Shown here: piece by piece, positions 40,097 through 49,452 of the stretch
Position numbering within the stretch: the first letter of the stretch is position 1
How the letters are laid out: each line of letters starts with the position of its first letter
NCBI RefSeq assembly: GCF_004770995.1
Contig: NZ_RQHW01000026.1
Span: 1 to 49,476, forward strand
DNA: 49,476 nucleotides
Direction of reading: 5' to 3'
Source of the DNA: Leptospira idonii
Lineage (GTDB): Bacteria; Spirochaetota; Leptospiria; Leptospirales; Leptospiraceae
Notes under the pieces: generated by a model
What the model saw: only the letters and a program-made list of their open reading frames with translations
Told to the model about the DNA's origin: nothing
Databases searched by the model: none
Position numbers and translations under genes: made by a program

Positions 40097-42388
40097 TTAT
40101 TCGTGGATGTATCCCCAGGTTTCTAAAATCTTCTTCACTTCCTGTCCCATCTCTTTCTGTGCTTGGGATTCGGTCGTTCCGCTAAAATATCCGTCGTTGT
40201 AAATCCAAGGAAGATCGGAGTTCTCCCAACCATTCGGTTTTCTTTCGGAAACCAGAAGGTCTTTCCAATTTCCATAACCGATCCCTTTGGATTCGAGACC
40301 CCATTTCCCCACCCGAAACAATGCAGGAACGCCGTTTCGAAATAGAAAGAAATTTCCATCCATCTCTGGATTCACAGTATGAACCTGAAATTCCTGGGAA
40401 CTAGAACCCGTTTTCGTCCGGAACTGAATCGTCTTTGCGGAAGAGGATTGAATTTGGGTTTGTTCCGAAGCCTGCCAATCGTAAACGGAACCTTGGATTT
40501 GGAAACTTCCTGAATCCACACAATCTAACGCAGGACAGGGGGGAAGATAGATATGAATTCTGTTTCTTTTCAGAAAATTGCCTTCTGCGAAATCTTGTCT
40601 GGCTTTTGCCAACAGGGAAGAGTTCGGTTCCAAGGATAAATTGTTTCTCTCTTCAGGATCCTTTTTTAAATCGTAAAGTTCTTCCGCCATTGTATGAGGT
40701 TCTCCGTCGATTGTTCGACGAACAGTCGTAAAACCGGGATACCTTCTCACATATTTATATTCTTCCGTGCGGACGGATTCAGACATTCTTCCTTCCGTAT
40801 AGATCATTTTCTCTTCGGGGCACTTTTTTTTCCCCAAAATACATACGGAATAATCGACTCCTTTGTATTGATCAGAGGAATGTGAGATTCCCGCCAAACC
40901 TAGAACAGTGGGAACAAGAGAAAGTAAAGAAGATTGATGAGGAATTTTTCTAGTTCGAACCGATTCATCGGTGGATTTGGGAAGTTTGATGAAATAAGGA
41001 ACATTGATTTCCTCATCATAATGGGTCTCCCCATGCCCAAAGCGGGTTCTCATGATAAAGTGATAACTGTAATCGTGGTGAGGGCTAAAAAGTTCCCCAT
41101 GATCCCCGGTTAGGATGATCATCGTATTGTCATAAATTTTCAGTTCTTTGAGTTTGGAGATGAGCCTTCCCACTTCTCTATCCGTATAATGCATTTCCCC
41201 GATATAACGTTGCACAGGTGATTCGTATTTATAAAACACTTCGGAAGGAATGATTTTTTTCACTGCGGCCATATCTTCCGGAGGAGGAGAATAAGAAGCA
41301 TGAGGAGTGTTCAAATTAAAATGAAGGAAAAAAGGTCTGTCGGAATATTCTTCCAAGAAAGACAAAGCATGGTTTGTCAGTTCGGGAGTATCTAAAATAT
41401 CCATCCCCACTTGATAGGAATTATGAAATCCTAAGTCGATTCCGACGGTAGTATAATCCAGAAAAAAAACATTGTTCATGATCGATTTGGTGTAATACCC
41501 TTTCTCGCGAAAAGAGTTCACCAAATTGTCCCTTTTTTTTCCGTAATAAACCTTACGCTGGTAAGGTTTAGTGGTGAACCAGGAATTGCCCAGTCCCAAG
41601 TTAGAAGAATATTCCGAATGAAAAAAAGACATCATGGAAGGTTTGGTCCAATTCCCGTTGGAGAAAGGGTTTTCAAAAAAAACGGATTCCTTAGCCAGCA
41701 AATCCATATTAGGTGTAATAGGATAAGGATAACCGTAAGATCCGAAAAAATCTTTTCTGGCGGAATCCAAAACGATCAAAATTACGTTCGGTCCGGGAGA
41801 TGCTTTTTTTCCATACAACAAAGGTTCCGCCAAATAAAGATGGGACTTAGAGCTTTTCCAAACGAAACGGATCGTTTCCTTTACATCGAAATCCGTTTTC
41901 CATTGTTTCCAGTTTTCCCGATTCTTTGCCCCCAATGTTTCGGAAATCTTTTCTTTTCCATCCACTTCCAAAATAAGGATTCCTTCTGCTTCGGAAAAAG
42001 AATCGGAAAGGATTCCGGTCATAGACTGAAACGAATAAGTTCCAGGTTCAATTTTAAACAAATAACTAGAATTTGGCGGAAAATAAATCGCATCCAAGGA
42101 ATGATTGATGAATAGATTTTTATCCGTATTGAAAGTGATTTGTGTATTTTTCCATTTCTCTGAAATCGGCAGAGAAGAATGTCGTCCGGGATTTTTTTTC
42201 CAATGCGAGAAAAGAGGATCTTTTTCGGAGAAAGATCCTTCTACAGTAACTTTCGGATCGTTCAGAATGCGTGAGAGATCATAAACGATTACATTCGTTT
42301 TTTTCGCTTCGGAACAGAAAAAAGACAATCCCGATAAAAACAAAGTGAATAGGATTCGGACGGTTCTCTTTGATTCGCATTTCCGCAT
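40097..42388 (-). CDS. Sulfatase-fold lipoprotein lacking the formylglycine nucleophile
   Basis: 763 residues. The signal peptide ends near LSFFC (Cys25). A ~170-residue N-terminal beta domain precedes an alkaline-phosphatase/sulfatase core: NVILIVLDSARKDFFGSYGYPYPITPNMD (Asp208 metal site), NWTKPSMMSFF and ILTGDHGELFSPHHD with RFGHGETHYDEEINVPYF. At the place of the CxPxR maturation box the sequence is T-K-P-S-M (Thr248), so it cannot be a formylglycine sulfatase. A Thr nucleophile suits phosphoglycerol or phosphoethanolamine-type transferases or hydrolases. It probably acts outside the cytoplasm on phospholipid, LPS or another anionic glycan. Confidence 0.85.
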   Translation of the reverse strand: MRKCESKRTVRILFTLFLSGLSFFCSEAKKTNVIVYDLSRILNDPKVTVEGSFSEKDPLFSHWKKNPGRHSSLPISEKWKNTQITFNTDKNLFINHSLDAIYFPPNSSYLFKIEPGTYSFQSMTGILSDSFSEAEGILILEVDGKEKISETLGAKNRENWKQWKTDFDVKETIRFVWKSSKSHLYLAEPLLYGKKASPGPNVILIVLDSARKDFFGSYGYPYPITPNMDLLAKESVFFENPFSNGNWTKPSMMSFFHSEYSSNLGLGNSWFTTKPYQRKVYYGKKRDNLVNSFREKGYYTKSIMNNVFFLDYTTVGIDLGFHNSYQVGMDILDTPELTNHALSFLEEYSDRPFFLHFNLNTPHASYSPPPEDMAAVKKIIPSEVFYKYESPVQRYIGEMHYTDREVGRLISKLKELKIYDNTMIILTGDHGELFSPHHDYSYHFIMRTRFGHGETHYDEEINVPYFIKLPKSTDESVRTRKIPHQSSLLSLVPTVLGLAGISHSSDQYKGVDYSVCILGKKKCPEEKMIYTEGRMSESVRTEEYKYVRRYPGFTTVRRTIDGEPHTMAEELYDLKKDPEERNNLSLEPNSSLLAKARQDFAEGNFLKRNRIHIYLPPCPALDCVDSGSFQIQGSVYDWQASEQTQIQSSSAKTIQFRTKTGSSSQEFQVHTVNPEMDGNFFLFRNGVPALFRVGKWGLESKGIGYGNWKDLLVSERKPNGWENSDLPWIYNDGYFSGTTESQAQKEMGQEVKKILETWGYIHE

Positions 42389-42470
42389 GTAAGTACAATG
42401 CTTAGAAATCCGCTTTAGGAGGAAATTGGAAATTAAATTCTCGAGGCGCTAAAGAGAAGAAACGGAAATT

Positions 42471-45400
42471 CTATAAACAAGTTCCGTCGTATTCCAAAGC
42501 TCCCCCGCTCACTGTGGCATTGCCTCCAGGACGCGGGTTCCCGCTGTAATCTATATTGAATCCTCCGATCACATTGCTCATCTGAGTGATTGCGCAAGGA
42601 GAAGTAGCGGTGAAGTTCCAATTTTTGGTAGTTCCGAAATTAGAAACAAAGTTAGGATTAGATGTTAGATTCAGACTGGAAACTCCCGAAATGGGATTGG
42701 CAGTACAAGCAGCAACTCCAGGGAACCCTCCCGGACAGAGAGTATCAAATGCGGAAGCACTGTTCGTATGATTGAATAGAATAGGACAATTGAACATCGT
42801 ATTTCCACGAACAGCAGTTAATGCAGAACCTGAATCGTAATTGATGCAGAAACGAGTTCCTACGGAATTTTCCACCATCAATACATTATTTTGGACATCG
42901 GTTGCATTCGTAACGGTTGTGACCAAGTTTAAAGCGATCGATTTGCTGTTGGAAGGAACGGCTGATGTCGCAGTTCCGGAGGAAATCGTATTATGATACA
43001 CCTGTGTGACCGCATTATTATTGGATAATGTGAGTCCTTCCGAGTTTCCGTTCGCAGTGGCGGAAATACTCCTTCCTCCGTCGATGAAATTGTTATTGAT
43101 GACGAAACTTCCGCCGGAGAGAAAATAAACCCCATACACATAAGAATTGCTAGTTCCCGTATTATTACTGAATCCTCCGGAAACCCTATTTCGTTTGATA
43201 GCGGTTCCGCTAGTGGCATTGCTAAAGTGCATTCCGTACGTAGCGGAATAACTTGCTCCGCTTCCAACAGCATTCCCTCCGGTTATGCTGTTGGCTTCGA
43301 TATCATAAAATCCTGCGAGTGCTGAAATTCCATAACTGATGGCGGAACCTCCTGAATTACTAGCCGTTCCCCCCGAAATGGTATTATAATGAATCGAAGC
43401 TCCGTTCATTAAGAACAGTCCGTACGAATTCAACACTCCGCTTCCGGCCAATATGATATTCCCCTCTTTGGAAGCTAAGTCTCCGATTTTGAGTCCCATA
43501 CTGGCGTTCATATGGATGCCTTTAGCGGTGTTTGCAGTCCCACCTTGGATCACATTTCCTTTTAGAACTCCTCCGATGGATTGGCTTAGATAAAATCCAG
43601 TACTTACGGAGCCTGCCATTATAGGAGAAACGGTTCCGCCGGTGATCACATTCCCTCTCAACAAACTAAAATCAGGCGATACCGTTATCGCCGCCGTATA
43701 AATGCCATACGTATTGCAAGATGTAGTCGAACAAAATCCGCCTATGATTTGGTTCGCTTGGATGATGGGAACGGAGGAACCTGCCATATTATTATCGTAA
43801 TAGATTCCGCCAGTGTTGCAGCTGGCAGCAATGCATTCCCCCCCTTGAATCAAATTCAAAACCAAAGCCCCTGCTGCGGGATCTGCCAAGGAAACTCCTC
43901 CGAAATTTAAGACGACCATACCGGCAGCATGTCTTCCCGTTCCGCCGACAACCCAGTTATTCGAAAAGATAGGATCTCCTCCGTTGATTCGAACCCCGGT
44001 AGGATCACTTGAGGCAAGATTCGCTCCTACGATTTTGAATCCGTCTATCGTGGTTTTGTTGGACACTGTCGAAGGAATATCAACCGACATACAAGGAGTA
44101 GTCGTTAAATCGGAAGCAGCGCATCCTACAGGAGATGAGTTGATGATTTGAGTCTGCTTTAAAGATGTGTTTCTAGTCGCAAAGCTTGTGCTTGCCGTAT
44201 AACCGCCAAACAAGGAAATTCCGTCCATGATTTCCACAGAAGATTTGGACAAAGGAACATTAACGGCTTCATACGTGCCGTCTTCCACATAAACCACACA
44301 ATCTTTTGTGGTAAAACAAGGGGATACGCTCAAATCATCGATTGCTTTATGAAGGGAACTAAATGGATCGCCGGGAGTGTATCCTGTATTCATCATATCA
44401 TTTCCTGAAGCGGAAGAAACGTATCGAAACGCGGAAGGAACCGTATAACGAACCGTATGTTGTCCTGCCGCTAGAGTAAATGCGGAAGCACTGACGCAAG
44501 TCAAAGAAGCTAACTTCGCTCCTGTGGTCCATTGACTGGGTGAAGGAGAAACAACTAAAGTATCGTTCGGAATGTTCGTCGTTGCCAATGTGAACGTCAG
44601 AGGATTTCCGTCCACTCGGGCCAGATCGGGAGAAGAAGTGGAGCAACTTCCGATCGTGACCGCTTCAGAAAACTGAAGTCGAATGTCTTGGTTTGGCTGA
44701 AGAGGAGAAAAGTTAGGAGGAGTCTGCGCTAAAAGACTGAAACAATTCACATTCACGGAAACATCGGAGCTGGCGATGATTCCTGCGGTACTTCCCGTTA
44801 GAACACAAGTATGGCCGCTGGGTTGAGCCGTGATCCCAATGGAATAGCTACCACTGCTAGGAATATCCGTAGAAAAATAATGTGTCCCATTTGTGGTAAT
44901 GGAAAGGGCGTCCGCTCCATTATTCGTTAAACTTAATGTTCCAGAGGCGACTCCATTTACTACTACAGAGATGGCATGAGCGGTTGTGGTACAATTGACA
45001 GCTAAGCTGTTCACATTGGCCGCAGTAAATGTTCCTGTTCCTCCGGTTACGATGCAATTTTGAGTAGGATGAGCGGGTTGTGTGGTAACTCCCACAGAAT
45101 ACGCAGTCCCTTCTTCATAAGTGGCTGCGAAAGCAAATGTTCCTAAGGCGCCGATCGACTGAGAGTCGGATCCATTGCTTAAAACCAGCCCGAATCCGGC
45201 AAGTCCCGTAATGGTACCACCTAGAGTATATTTAGCAGATTCGCAATTGACCGTGATTGTTCGGATGTCTCCTCCTACCACGATTCCTTCTTGGCCTGCA
45301 ATTTCACAAGTTTGCGGAGAAGGCTGAGTTTTGATTCGGACGATGTATTTGGATCCTGCAGCCAATTGGGCTTTGAAAGAGACTTCTTTGTCTGTGGTAC

Positions 45401-45629
45401 CTACCGCAATTTCTTCGCTGGAATTCAAAGAAATCACAAGACCGCTTTTTTTCAAACCGGTTATGTTGACATATATTGTGGATGGAGTCGATCCCATTCC
45501 GAAACGAAGAAAGCTGATCGTTTCCAGATCGCTTCGTTGCAAAGAAGGGATGCACTGGTTCGTCAAAATCAGACCGGCAAAAAGTAATTTCCTGCCCTTG
45601 GCGACAACCGACATAATTCTAGTGTCCAT
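42471..45629 (-). CDS. Very large beta-helix surface protein with N-terminal repeats
   Basis: 1052 residues from the ATG at 45629 (AAGGGA at good spacing). A signal segment ends in LTNQC, possibly a lipobox. Residues about 50-290 contain three ~80-residue repeats, each closing with ITVNC, LAVNC or VNVNC and holding a TQP or AQP turn (KTQPSPQTC, TTQPAHPTQNC, TAQPSGHTC). A Big-like domain follows. From about 390 on, a DUF1565/pectate-lyase-type right-handed beta-helix has many short turns with the pattern N-x-I-x-GG (NTISGGTA, NSITGGNA, NFIDGGRS). It is likely outside the cell in adhesion or matrix binding. Leptospira carry several such proteins; no enzyme function is claimed. Confidence 0.85.
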   Translation of the reverse strand: MDTRIMSVVAKGRKLLFAGLILTNQCIPSLQRSDLETISFLRFGMGSTPSTIYVNITGLKKSGLVISLNSSEEIAVGTTDKEVSFKAQLAAGSKYIVRIKTQPSPQTCEIAGQEGIVVGGDIRTITVNCESAKYTLGGTITGLAGFGLVLSNGSDSQSIGALGTFAFAATYEEGTAYSVGVTTQPAHPTQNCIVTGGTGTFTAANVNSLAVNCTTTAHAISVVVNGVASGTLSLTNNGADALSITTNGTHYFSTDIPSSGSYSIGITAQPSGHTCVLTGSTAGIIASSDVSVNVNCFSLLAQTPPNFSPLQPNQDIRLQFSEAVTIGSCSTSSPDLARVDGNPLTFTLATTNIPNDTLVVSPSPSQWTTGAKLASLTCVSASAFTLAAGQHTVRYTVPSAFRYVSSASGNDMMNTGYTPGDPFSSLHKAIDDLSVSPCFTTKDCVVYVEDGTYEAVNVPLSKSSVEIMDGISLFGGYTASTSFATRNTSLKQTQIINSSPVGCAASDLTTTPCMSVDIPSTVSNKTTIDGFKIVGANLASSDPTGVRINGGDPIFSNNWVVGGTGRHAAGMVVLNFGGVSLADPAAGALVLNLIQGGECIAASCNTGGIYYDNNMAGSSVPIIQANQIIGGFCSTTSCNTYGIYTAAITVSPDFSLLRGNVITGGTVSPIMAGSVSTGFYLSQSIGGVLKGNVIQGGTANTAKGIHMNASMGLKIGDLASKEGNIILAGSGVLNSYGLFLMNGASIHYNTISGGTASNSGGSAISYGISALAGFYDIEANSITGGNAVGSGASYSATYGMHFSNATSGTAIKRNRVSGGFSNNTGTSNSYVYGVYFLSGGSFVINNNFIDGGRSISATANGNSEGLTLSNNNAVTQVYHNTISSGTATSAVPSNSKSIALNLVTTVTNATDVQNNVLMVENSVGTRFCINYDSGSALTAVRGNTMFNCPILFNHTNSASAFDTLCPGGFPGVAACTANPISGVSSLNLTSNPNFVSNFGTTKNWNFTATSPCAITQMSNVIGGFNIDYSGNPRPGGNATVSGGALEYDGTCL

Positions 45630-45762
45630 GAATCCCTTACTTACAAATAACAACCTGGAGATATTTTATTGGCGGTCAGCATTAAATTTCCGAACCAAGT
45701 CGGTTTTTTTTGTAAGGAAAAGTTCTTTCTTTTTCCCTTTCCTGCCCTGATTTTAGCAAAGT

Positions 45763-46629
45763 ATGAGCATATGGGAAAAAGCATACTCCAGAGAGGAGTC
45801 CACATTTCAAAATAAAGACGGTGGAAAAATTTACTACCAAGTCTATCGCCCTAAATCGGGTGCAAAGAAGGTAATGGTAGTCCACCACGGATTCGGAGAA
45901 CACAGTGGACGGTATACGAATCTTCTGGATGCAATTGCTGACAAAGGTTATGTGGTCTATCTGATCGATGCGAGAGGACACGGACGTTCCGACGGAAGAA
46001 GAGGAGTTATAACCGACTTCGCCGATTTTTTTGCCGACCTAAAACAATTGATCGATATCGCAAAACAAAAAGAAGGTGTTCAAAAAATCACCCTTCTAGG
46101 TCACTCTATGGGAGCTGCTGTCGTCTTTTTATATACAGGTAAAGACAACAACCAAAATGACTTGAATGCTTTGATTACAAGTGCACTTCCCATTAAAGTA
46201 CAAACCGACCTTGTAATGGACATCAAAAAAGCAGCAGGCGGTTTTTTAGCAAAACTACTCCCTACTCTGACCATTCCTGCAGGTCTCGACGTAAATATGA
46301 TCTCCCACGATAAGTCCGTAGTGGAAGCGTATGTGAACGACCCTCTGGTGCATGGAAATATATCCGCATACTTGGGGGACTTCCTTCTCAATTGTTACGA
46401 CGACGCTTTGGAAACTGCCGCAAAAATCAAAGTGCCTATTTATATGTTCCACGGAAAAGAAGATCAAATCGCAATTTCCACAGGAAGCATCGACGCCTTC
46501 GAAAGGTTAGGCTCGAGCGACAAAACATTGAAATTATTTGACGGATTGTACCACGAATCCATGAACGAAACTCCTAGAGAGCGTGAAATCGTCTTTAAAG
46601 AGTTAGTTGCTTGGATTGACAAACATTAA
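45763..46629 (+). CDS. Alpha/beta hydrolase, monoacylglycerol lipase-like
   Basis: 288 residues. Motifs: VVHHGFGEHSGRYTNLLDAI (HG oxyanion), LIDARGHGRSDGRRG, the nucleophile ITLLGHSMGAAVVF, the acid FHGKEDQIA and the base GLYHESMNE, a complete triad as in Hydrolase_4/monoacylglycerol lipases. No signal peptide, so cytoplasmic or membrane-associated. It heads an operon with the two dehydratase genes (14 bp gap), so a role in lipid metabolism fits. Confidence 0.9.
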   Translation: MSIWEKAYSREESTFQNKDGGKIYYQVYRPKSGAKKVMVVHHGFGEHSGRYTNLLDAIADKGYVVYLIDARGHGRSDGRRGVITDFADFFADLKQLIDIAKQKEGVQKITLLGHSMGAAVVFLYTGKDNNQNDLNALITSALPIKVQTDLVMDIKKAAGGFLAKLLPTLTIPAGLDVNMISHDKSVVEAYVNDPLVHGNISAYLGDFLLNCYDDALETAAKIKVPIYMFHGKEDQIAISTGSIDAFERLGSSDKTLKLFDGLYHESMNETPREREIVFKELVAWIDKH

Positions 46630-46643
46630 GGAGAAAATAGCCA

Positions 46644-47081
46644 ATGGCAATTAGCAAAGATATAGTTGGAAAAAAACTAGATACCTTTGAATTTACTGTA
46701 GAACGAGGCAAAATCAAAGAATTTTGCCTTGCGATCAACGAGAAAAACCCTATTTACTTTGATTTGGAAGAAGCGAAAAAAGCGGGATACAAAGACATCC
46801 CTGCTCCGCCCACTTTCCCAACAGTGATCCAATTTTGGGGATACCCGAAAATTTGGAACGATATGGCGGAATTAGGAATCGATTTATCCAAAATCCTTCA
46901 CTTAAAAGAAGAATACACATATCATAAAGTTCTTTATCCGGGAAAAGTTTCCGCTCAATCCGAAATCTCGGACGTAAAAGTGGGAAGAGCAGAAATCGTA
47001 ACTTTCAAAACAACGATGTACGATGAAAACAAAGACCCGATTCTTTCCGCAGAGATGGCCATTTTCATTCGTAAGGATTAA
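46644..47081 (+). CDS. MaoC-like dehydratase subunit, HadA/HadC-type (non-catalytic)
   Basis: 145 residues with the hot-dog N-terminal half-domain: [49 protein letters not shown]. This is the FAS1-like dehydratase pattern of mycobacterial HadA/HadC, which lacks the catalytic Asp-His and acts with a HadB partner. AAGGAG precedes the ATG. Together the pair should dehydrate (3R)-hydroxyacyl-CoA or -ACP. The next gene is the partner, 18 bp away. Confidence 0.88.
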   Translation: MAISKDIVGKKLDTFEFTVERGKIKEFCLAINEKNPIYFDLEEAKKAGYKDIPAPPTFPTVIQFWGYPKIWNDMAELGIDLSKILHLKEEYTYHKVLYPGKVSAQSEISDVKVGRAEIVTFKTTMYDENKDPILSAEMAIFIRKD

Positions 47082-47099
47082 TCAAGGAGGATCAGAACC

Positions 47100-47519
47100 A
47101 TGGCAAAAATTAAATTTGATAGCGTAGAAGTAGGACAAACTCTTCCTCCGATTGAAGTTCCCGTAATAGAACATGCGAATCTAGTTCGTTATGCGGGTGC
47201 ATCCGGCGACTTTAACCCGATTCACAACGATCCAGATTTCGCAAGAAAAGCGGGTCTTGAAGGAACCATTTCTCACGGTATGTATGTAATGGCTCAAATC
47301 GGAAGACTTTGTACTTCCTGGGCGGAGCAACAAGACATCGCTTATTTCGGAGTTACTTTTAAAGCAATGACGAAGTTAGGTGAAAAACTGACATGTGTTG
47401 GAACGATCAAAAAAAAGTTCGAAAAAGACGGTAAAAAACAAGTCACTGTGAGCGTAGAAGCCAAAAACGAAGCAGGAGAAGTGAAAGCAGGCGGAGACCT
47501 AATCGTCAACGCAGTTTAA
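47100..47519 (+). CDS. MaoC-like (R)-specific dehydratase subunit, HadB-type (catalytic)
   Basis: 139 residues. The catalytic hydratase-2 motif is complete: YAGASGDFNPIHNDPDFARKAGLEGTISHGMYVMA, with Asp and His at the active site. The fold is a hot-dog domain. Together with the upstream HadA-like protein it should form a heterodimer acting on (3R)-hydroxyacyl thioesters in fatty-acid or mycolate-like elongation. AAGGAGG precedes the ATG. A clear terminator follows. Confidence 0.92.
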   Translation: MAKIKFDSVEVGQTLPPIEVPVIEHANLVRYAGASGDFNPIHNDPDFARKAGLEGTISHGMYVMAQIGRLCTSWAEQQDIAYFGVTFKAMTKLGEKLTCVGTIKKKFEKDGKKQVTVSVEAKNEAGEVKAGGDLIVNAV

Positions 47520-47530
47520 TTCCTTCCTAT

Positions 47531-47552
47531 CCCGATGGCACCCGCCATCGGG
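47531..47552 (+). terminator. Terminator of the lipase-HadAB operon
   Basis: CCCGATGGC-ACCC-GCCATCGGG forms a perfect 9-bp stem 11 bases past the stop, with a T-run a few bases further on. Confidence 0.8.
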
Positions 47553-47658
47553 AAATCCCCTTTTTACCCGCCTTTTCAAGTTCCGTTCCCGTTCTTCTTA
47601 GAAATAAATTTCTTTCCTTTGCTTGTATTTTTTCCTTCCGTATATTTTCATTCTAACT

Positions 47659-48258
47659 ATGCAGCTGAGTCCGAATCTCCCCAAAGAATTAGAATACTTC
47701 TTAACCCCGGACTATCTGGAAAACGGGAACGGGAAACAAAGATCCTTATATTCGGATCTATCAAATCATAAAATCATCCCTAAGCTGACAGGATTTTATC
47801 CTCTGATTGCGGGAACCATCCCTATAGGAATCGATACGGAAGAAAGCGATGTAGATATACTTGCCTATTATAATAATCCGAACCATCTGATTAAGATAAC
47901 ATACGCTAAATTTCGTCATTATAAGGATTTTGCGACGGAAACGATCACTATTGACGGAGAACCTTCTCTAAAAATCAATTTCAGTACCGATCAATTCGCA
48001 TATGAAATCTTTGCACAAAAGATCAAACCGGAAAAACAGAAAGGTTTTTTACACATGATTGCTGAGAAAAGAATTTTGGATTTGGCGGGAGAAAATTTCC
48101 GCAATCAGATCATCGCAAAGAAAAAACAAAAAATAAAAACGGAACCCGCCTTCGGCGAACTCCTCGGATGGAAAGGAGATCCTTATCAAATTCTTGCTGA
48201 CTTAGCATTTTCATCCGAGGAAGAGTTGAAAAAGGTTTTAGAAGGCAAACCTAACTAG
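47659..48258 (+). CDS. DUF4269 protein, nucleotidyltransferase-like
   Basis: 199 residues from the ATG at 47659 (the upstream extension is hydrophobic and out of family). FYPLIAGTIPIGIDTEESDVDILAYY carries the G(S/T)x and DxD pattern of small nucleotidyltransferases. Downstream INFSTDQFAYEIFAQ and GWKGDPYQILADLAF complete the domain. Substrate unknown. No strong SD. It is monocistronic and convergent with the Ada-like gene. Confidence 0.78.
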   Translation: MQLSPNLPKELEYFLTPDYLENGNGKQRSLYSDLSNHKIIPKLTGFYPLIAGTIPIGIDTEESDVDILAYYNNPNHLIKITYAKFRHYKDFATETITIDGEPSLKINFSTDQFAYEIFAQKIKPEKQKGFLHMIAEKRILDLAGENFRNQIIAKKKQKIKTEPAFGELLGWKGDPYQILADLAFSSEEELKKVLEGKPN

Positions 48259-48356
48259 AAAGAAATATTTAAGTTAAATCAAATCGATCAAAGTAAAAGT
48301 TAATTAACCAACTTTCTTAAATTCTTCATTCACTTTCTCAGAGAGAAGAAATTTTA

Positions 48357-49199
48357 TCACCCGATCGTCCTTGCTTGTTCCCATCCGATCATTGCCGTTT
48401 TACGAATGTTTCCCCAATGGTATCCGCCGAAACCTCCCGTAGATTGAATCACTCTATGGCAAGGAATTAAGAATGCGACAGGATTGTCTCCTATTGCAGT
48501 TCCCACCGCTCTCGAAGCAGAAGGTTTGTTGATGTTCTTCGCAATTTCACCGTAAGTGGCCAATTTTCCCATAGGTATCTTCAATAGAGTTTCCCAAACT
48601 TTGATTTGAAACTCTGTGCCCTTTAAATGAAGTTTGATGGGAGCGATTTCTTTCCAATCCTGAGTGAATATATAAAGAGCATTTTGTTGGATGAGATCGG
48701 TCATTTGTTTGTAGTTTGCTTTCGGGAATGATTTTTTTAATTCCTCCAGAGCGAAGGTTTCTTCGTCTGCGAAAGAGATATGGCAAATTCCTTTGTCCGT
48801 GGAAGCCACTAAGATATTTCCGAAAGGACTTTCCGCATAACTATAATGAATGGAAAGATTCTCTCCTCCGTTTTTATATTCTCCGGGAGTCATTCCTTCT
48901 ATGTTCATAAATAAATCGTGAAGTCTGCTTGTACCGGACAGACCTGTATCGAAAGCCGCATCGAAAAGAGTGGCTTGGTTTTCCTTTAACATTTTTTTCG
49001 CATGTTCTAATGTGATGTATTGAAGAAATTTTTTAGGACTCACTCCTGCCCAATCCGTAAATATCTTTTGAAAATGAAAAGGACTCAGGTGAACTTTTTC
49101 CGCCACCTTTTCTAAGCTAGGTTGAGATTTGAAATTCTCGGAAATGTATTGAATCGCTTCCGCAATTCGATGGAAATTTAATTTGTCTTGGTCCTTCAT
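48357..49199 (-). CDS. AraC-type HTH fused to methylated-DNA-protein cysteine methyltransferase (Ada-like)
   Basis: 280 residues from the ATG at 49199. An N-terminal AraC/XylS HTH (about 6-100: IAEAIQYISENFKSQPSLEKVAEKVHLSPFHFQKIFTDW) is fused to an O6-methylguanine methyltransferase with NPVAFLIPCHRVIQSTGGFGGYHWG, the PCHRV active-site Cys. It lacks the N-terminal Cys domain of E. coli Ada that accepts phosphotriester methyl groups, so it is an Ada-type protein with the regulatory and AGT halves only. It repairs O6-alkylguanine and may activate alkylation-response genes. Confidence 0.92.
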   Translation of the reverse strand: MKDQDKLNFHRIAEAIQYISENFKSQPSLEKVAEKVHLSPFHFQKIFTDWAGVSPKKFLQYITLEHAKKMLKENQATLFDAAFDTGLSGTSRLHDLFMNIEGMTPGEYKNGGENLSIHYSYAESPFGNILVASTDKGICHISFADEETFALEELKKSFPKANYKQMTDLIQQNALYIFTQDWKEIAPIKLHLKGTEFQIKVWETLLKIPMGKLATYGEIAKNINKPSASRAVGTAIGDNPVAFLIPCHRVIQSTGGFGGYHWGNIRKTAMIGWEQARTIG

Positions 49200-49399
49200 A
49201 AATTCAATGATACTTGGATTTCCATTCTTCAAAACCCGAATCTTGCGAAGTTTTCGGGAAAAATAAAAACATTCTGCCAATCTACAAACACCCAAGGGCA
49301 AAAAGGTGAAAACATTTTAAAAAAATTTCTGAAAACGGGAAAGGATCTTTTCAAACTCGTATCGCCATGATAAATGGACGCCATTGGGTGGCGGGTGGA

Positions 49400-49424
49400 T
49401 GGAGTTCCTACCAAAAAACGGACA
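49400..49424 (-). repeat. 25-nt dispersed motif, right copy (inverted relative to 72-96)
   Basis: TGGAGTTCCTACC followed by AAAAAACGGACA is the exact reverse complement of 72-96. It lies 28 bases before the start of the gene at 49453. See the left copy for structure; whether they bound a common segment cannot be told from one window. Confidence 0.75.
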
Positions 49425-49432
49425 TTAAAAAG

Positions 49433-49446
49433 CTCCTTTTTAGGAG
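49433..49446 (+). promoter_or_regulatory. Hairpin covering the ribosome-binding site of the last gene
   Basis: CTCCT-TTTT-AGGAG (5 bp) sequesters the SD AGGAG (49442-49446), six bases before the ATG at 49453. It could control translation, for example by temperature. Confidence 0.35.
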
Positions 49447-49452
49447 ACAAAA

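Noticed and set aside
72..49424. Inverted terminal repeats of one large mobile element spanning the window
   Set aside because: The content between is mostly core genes, a third copy sits inside, and no transposase or integrase is present; a dispersed motif is simpler.
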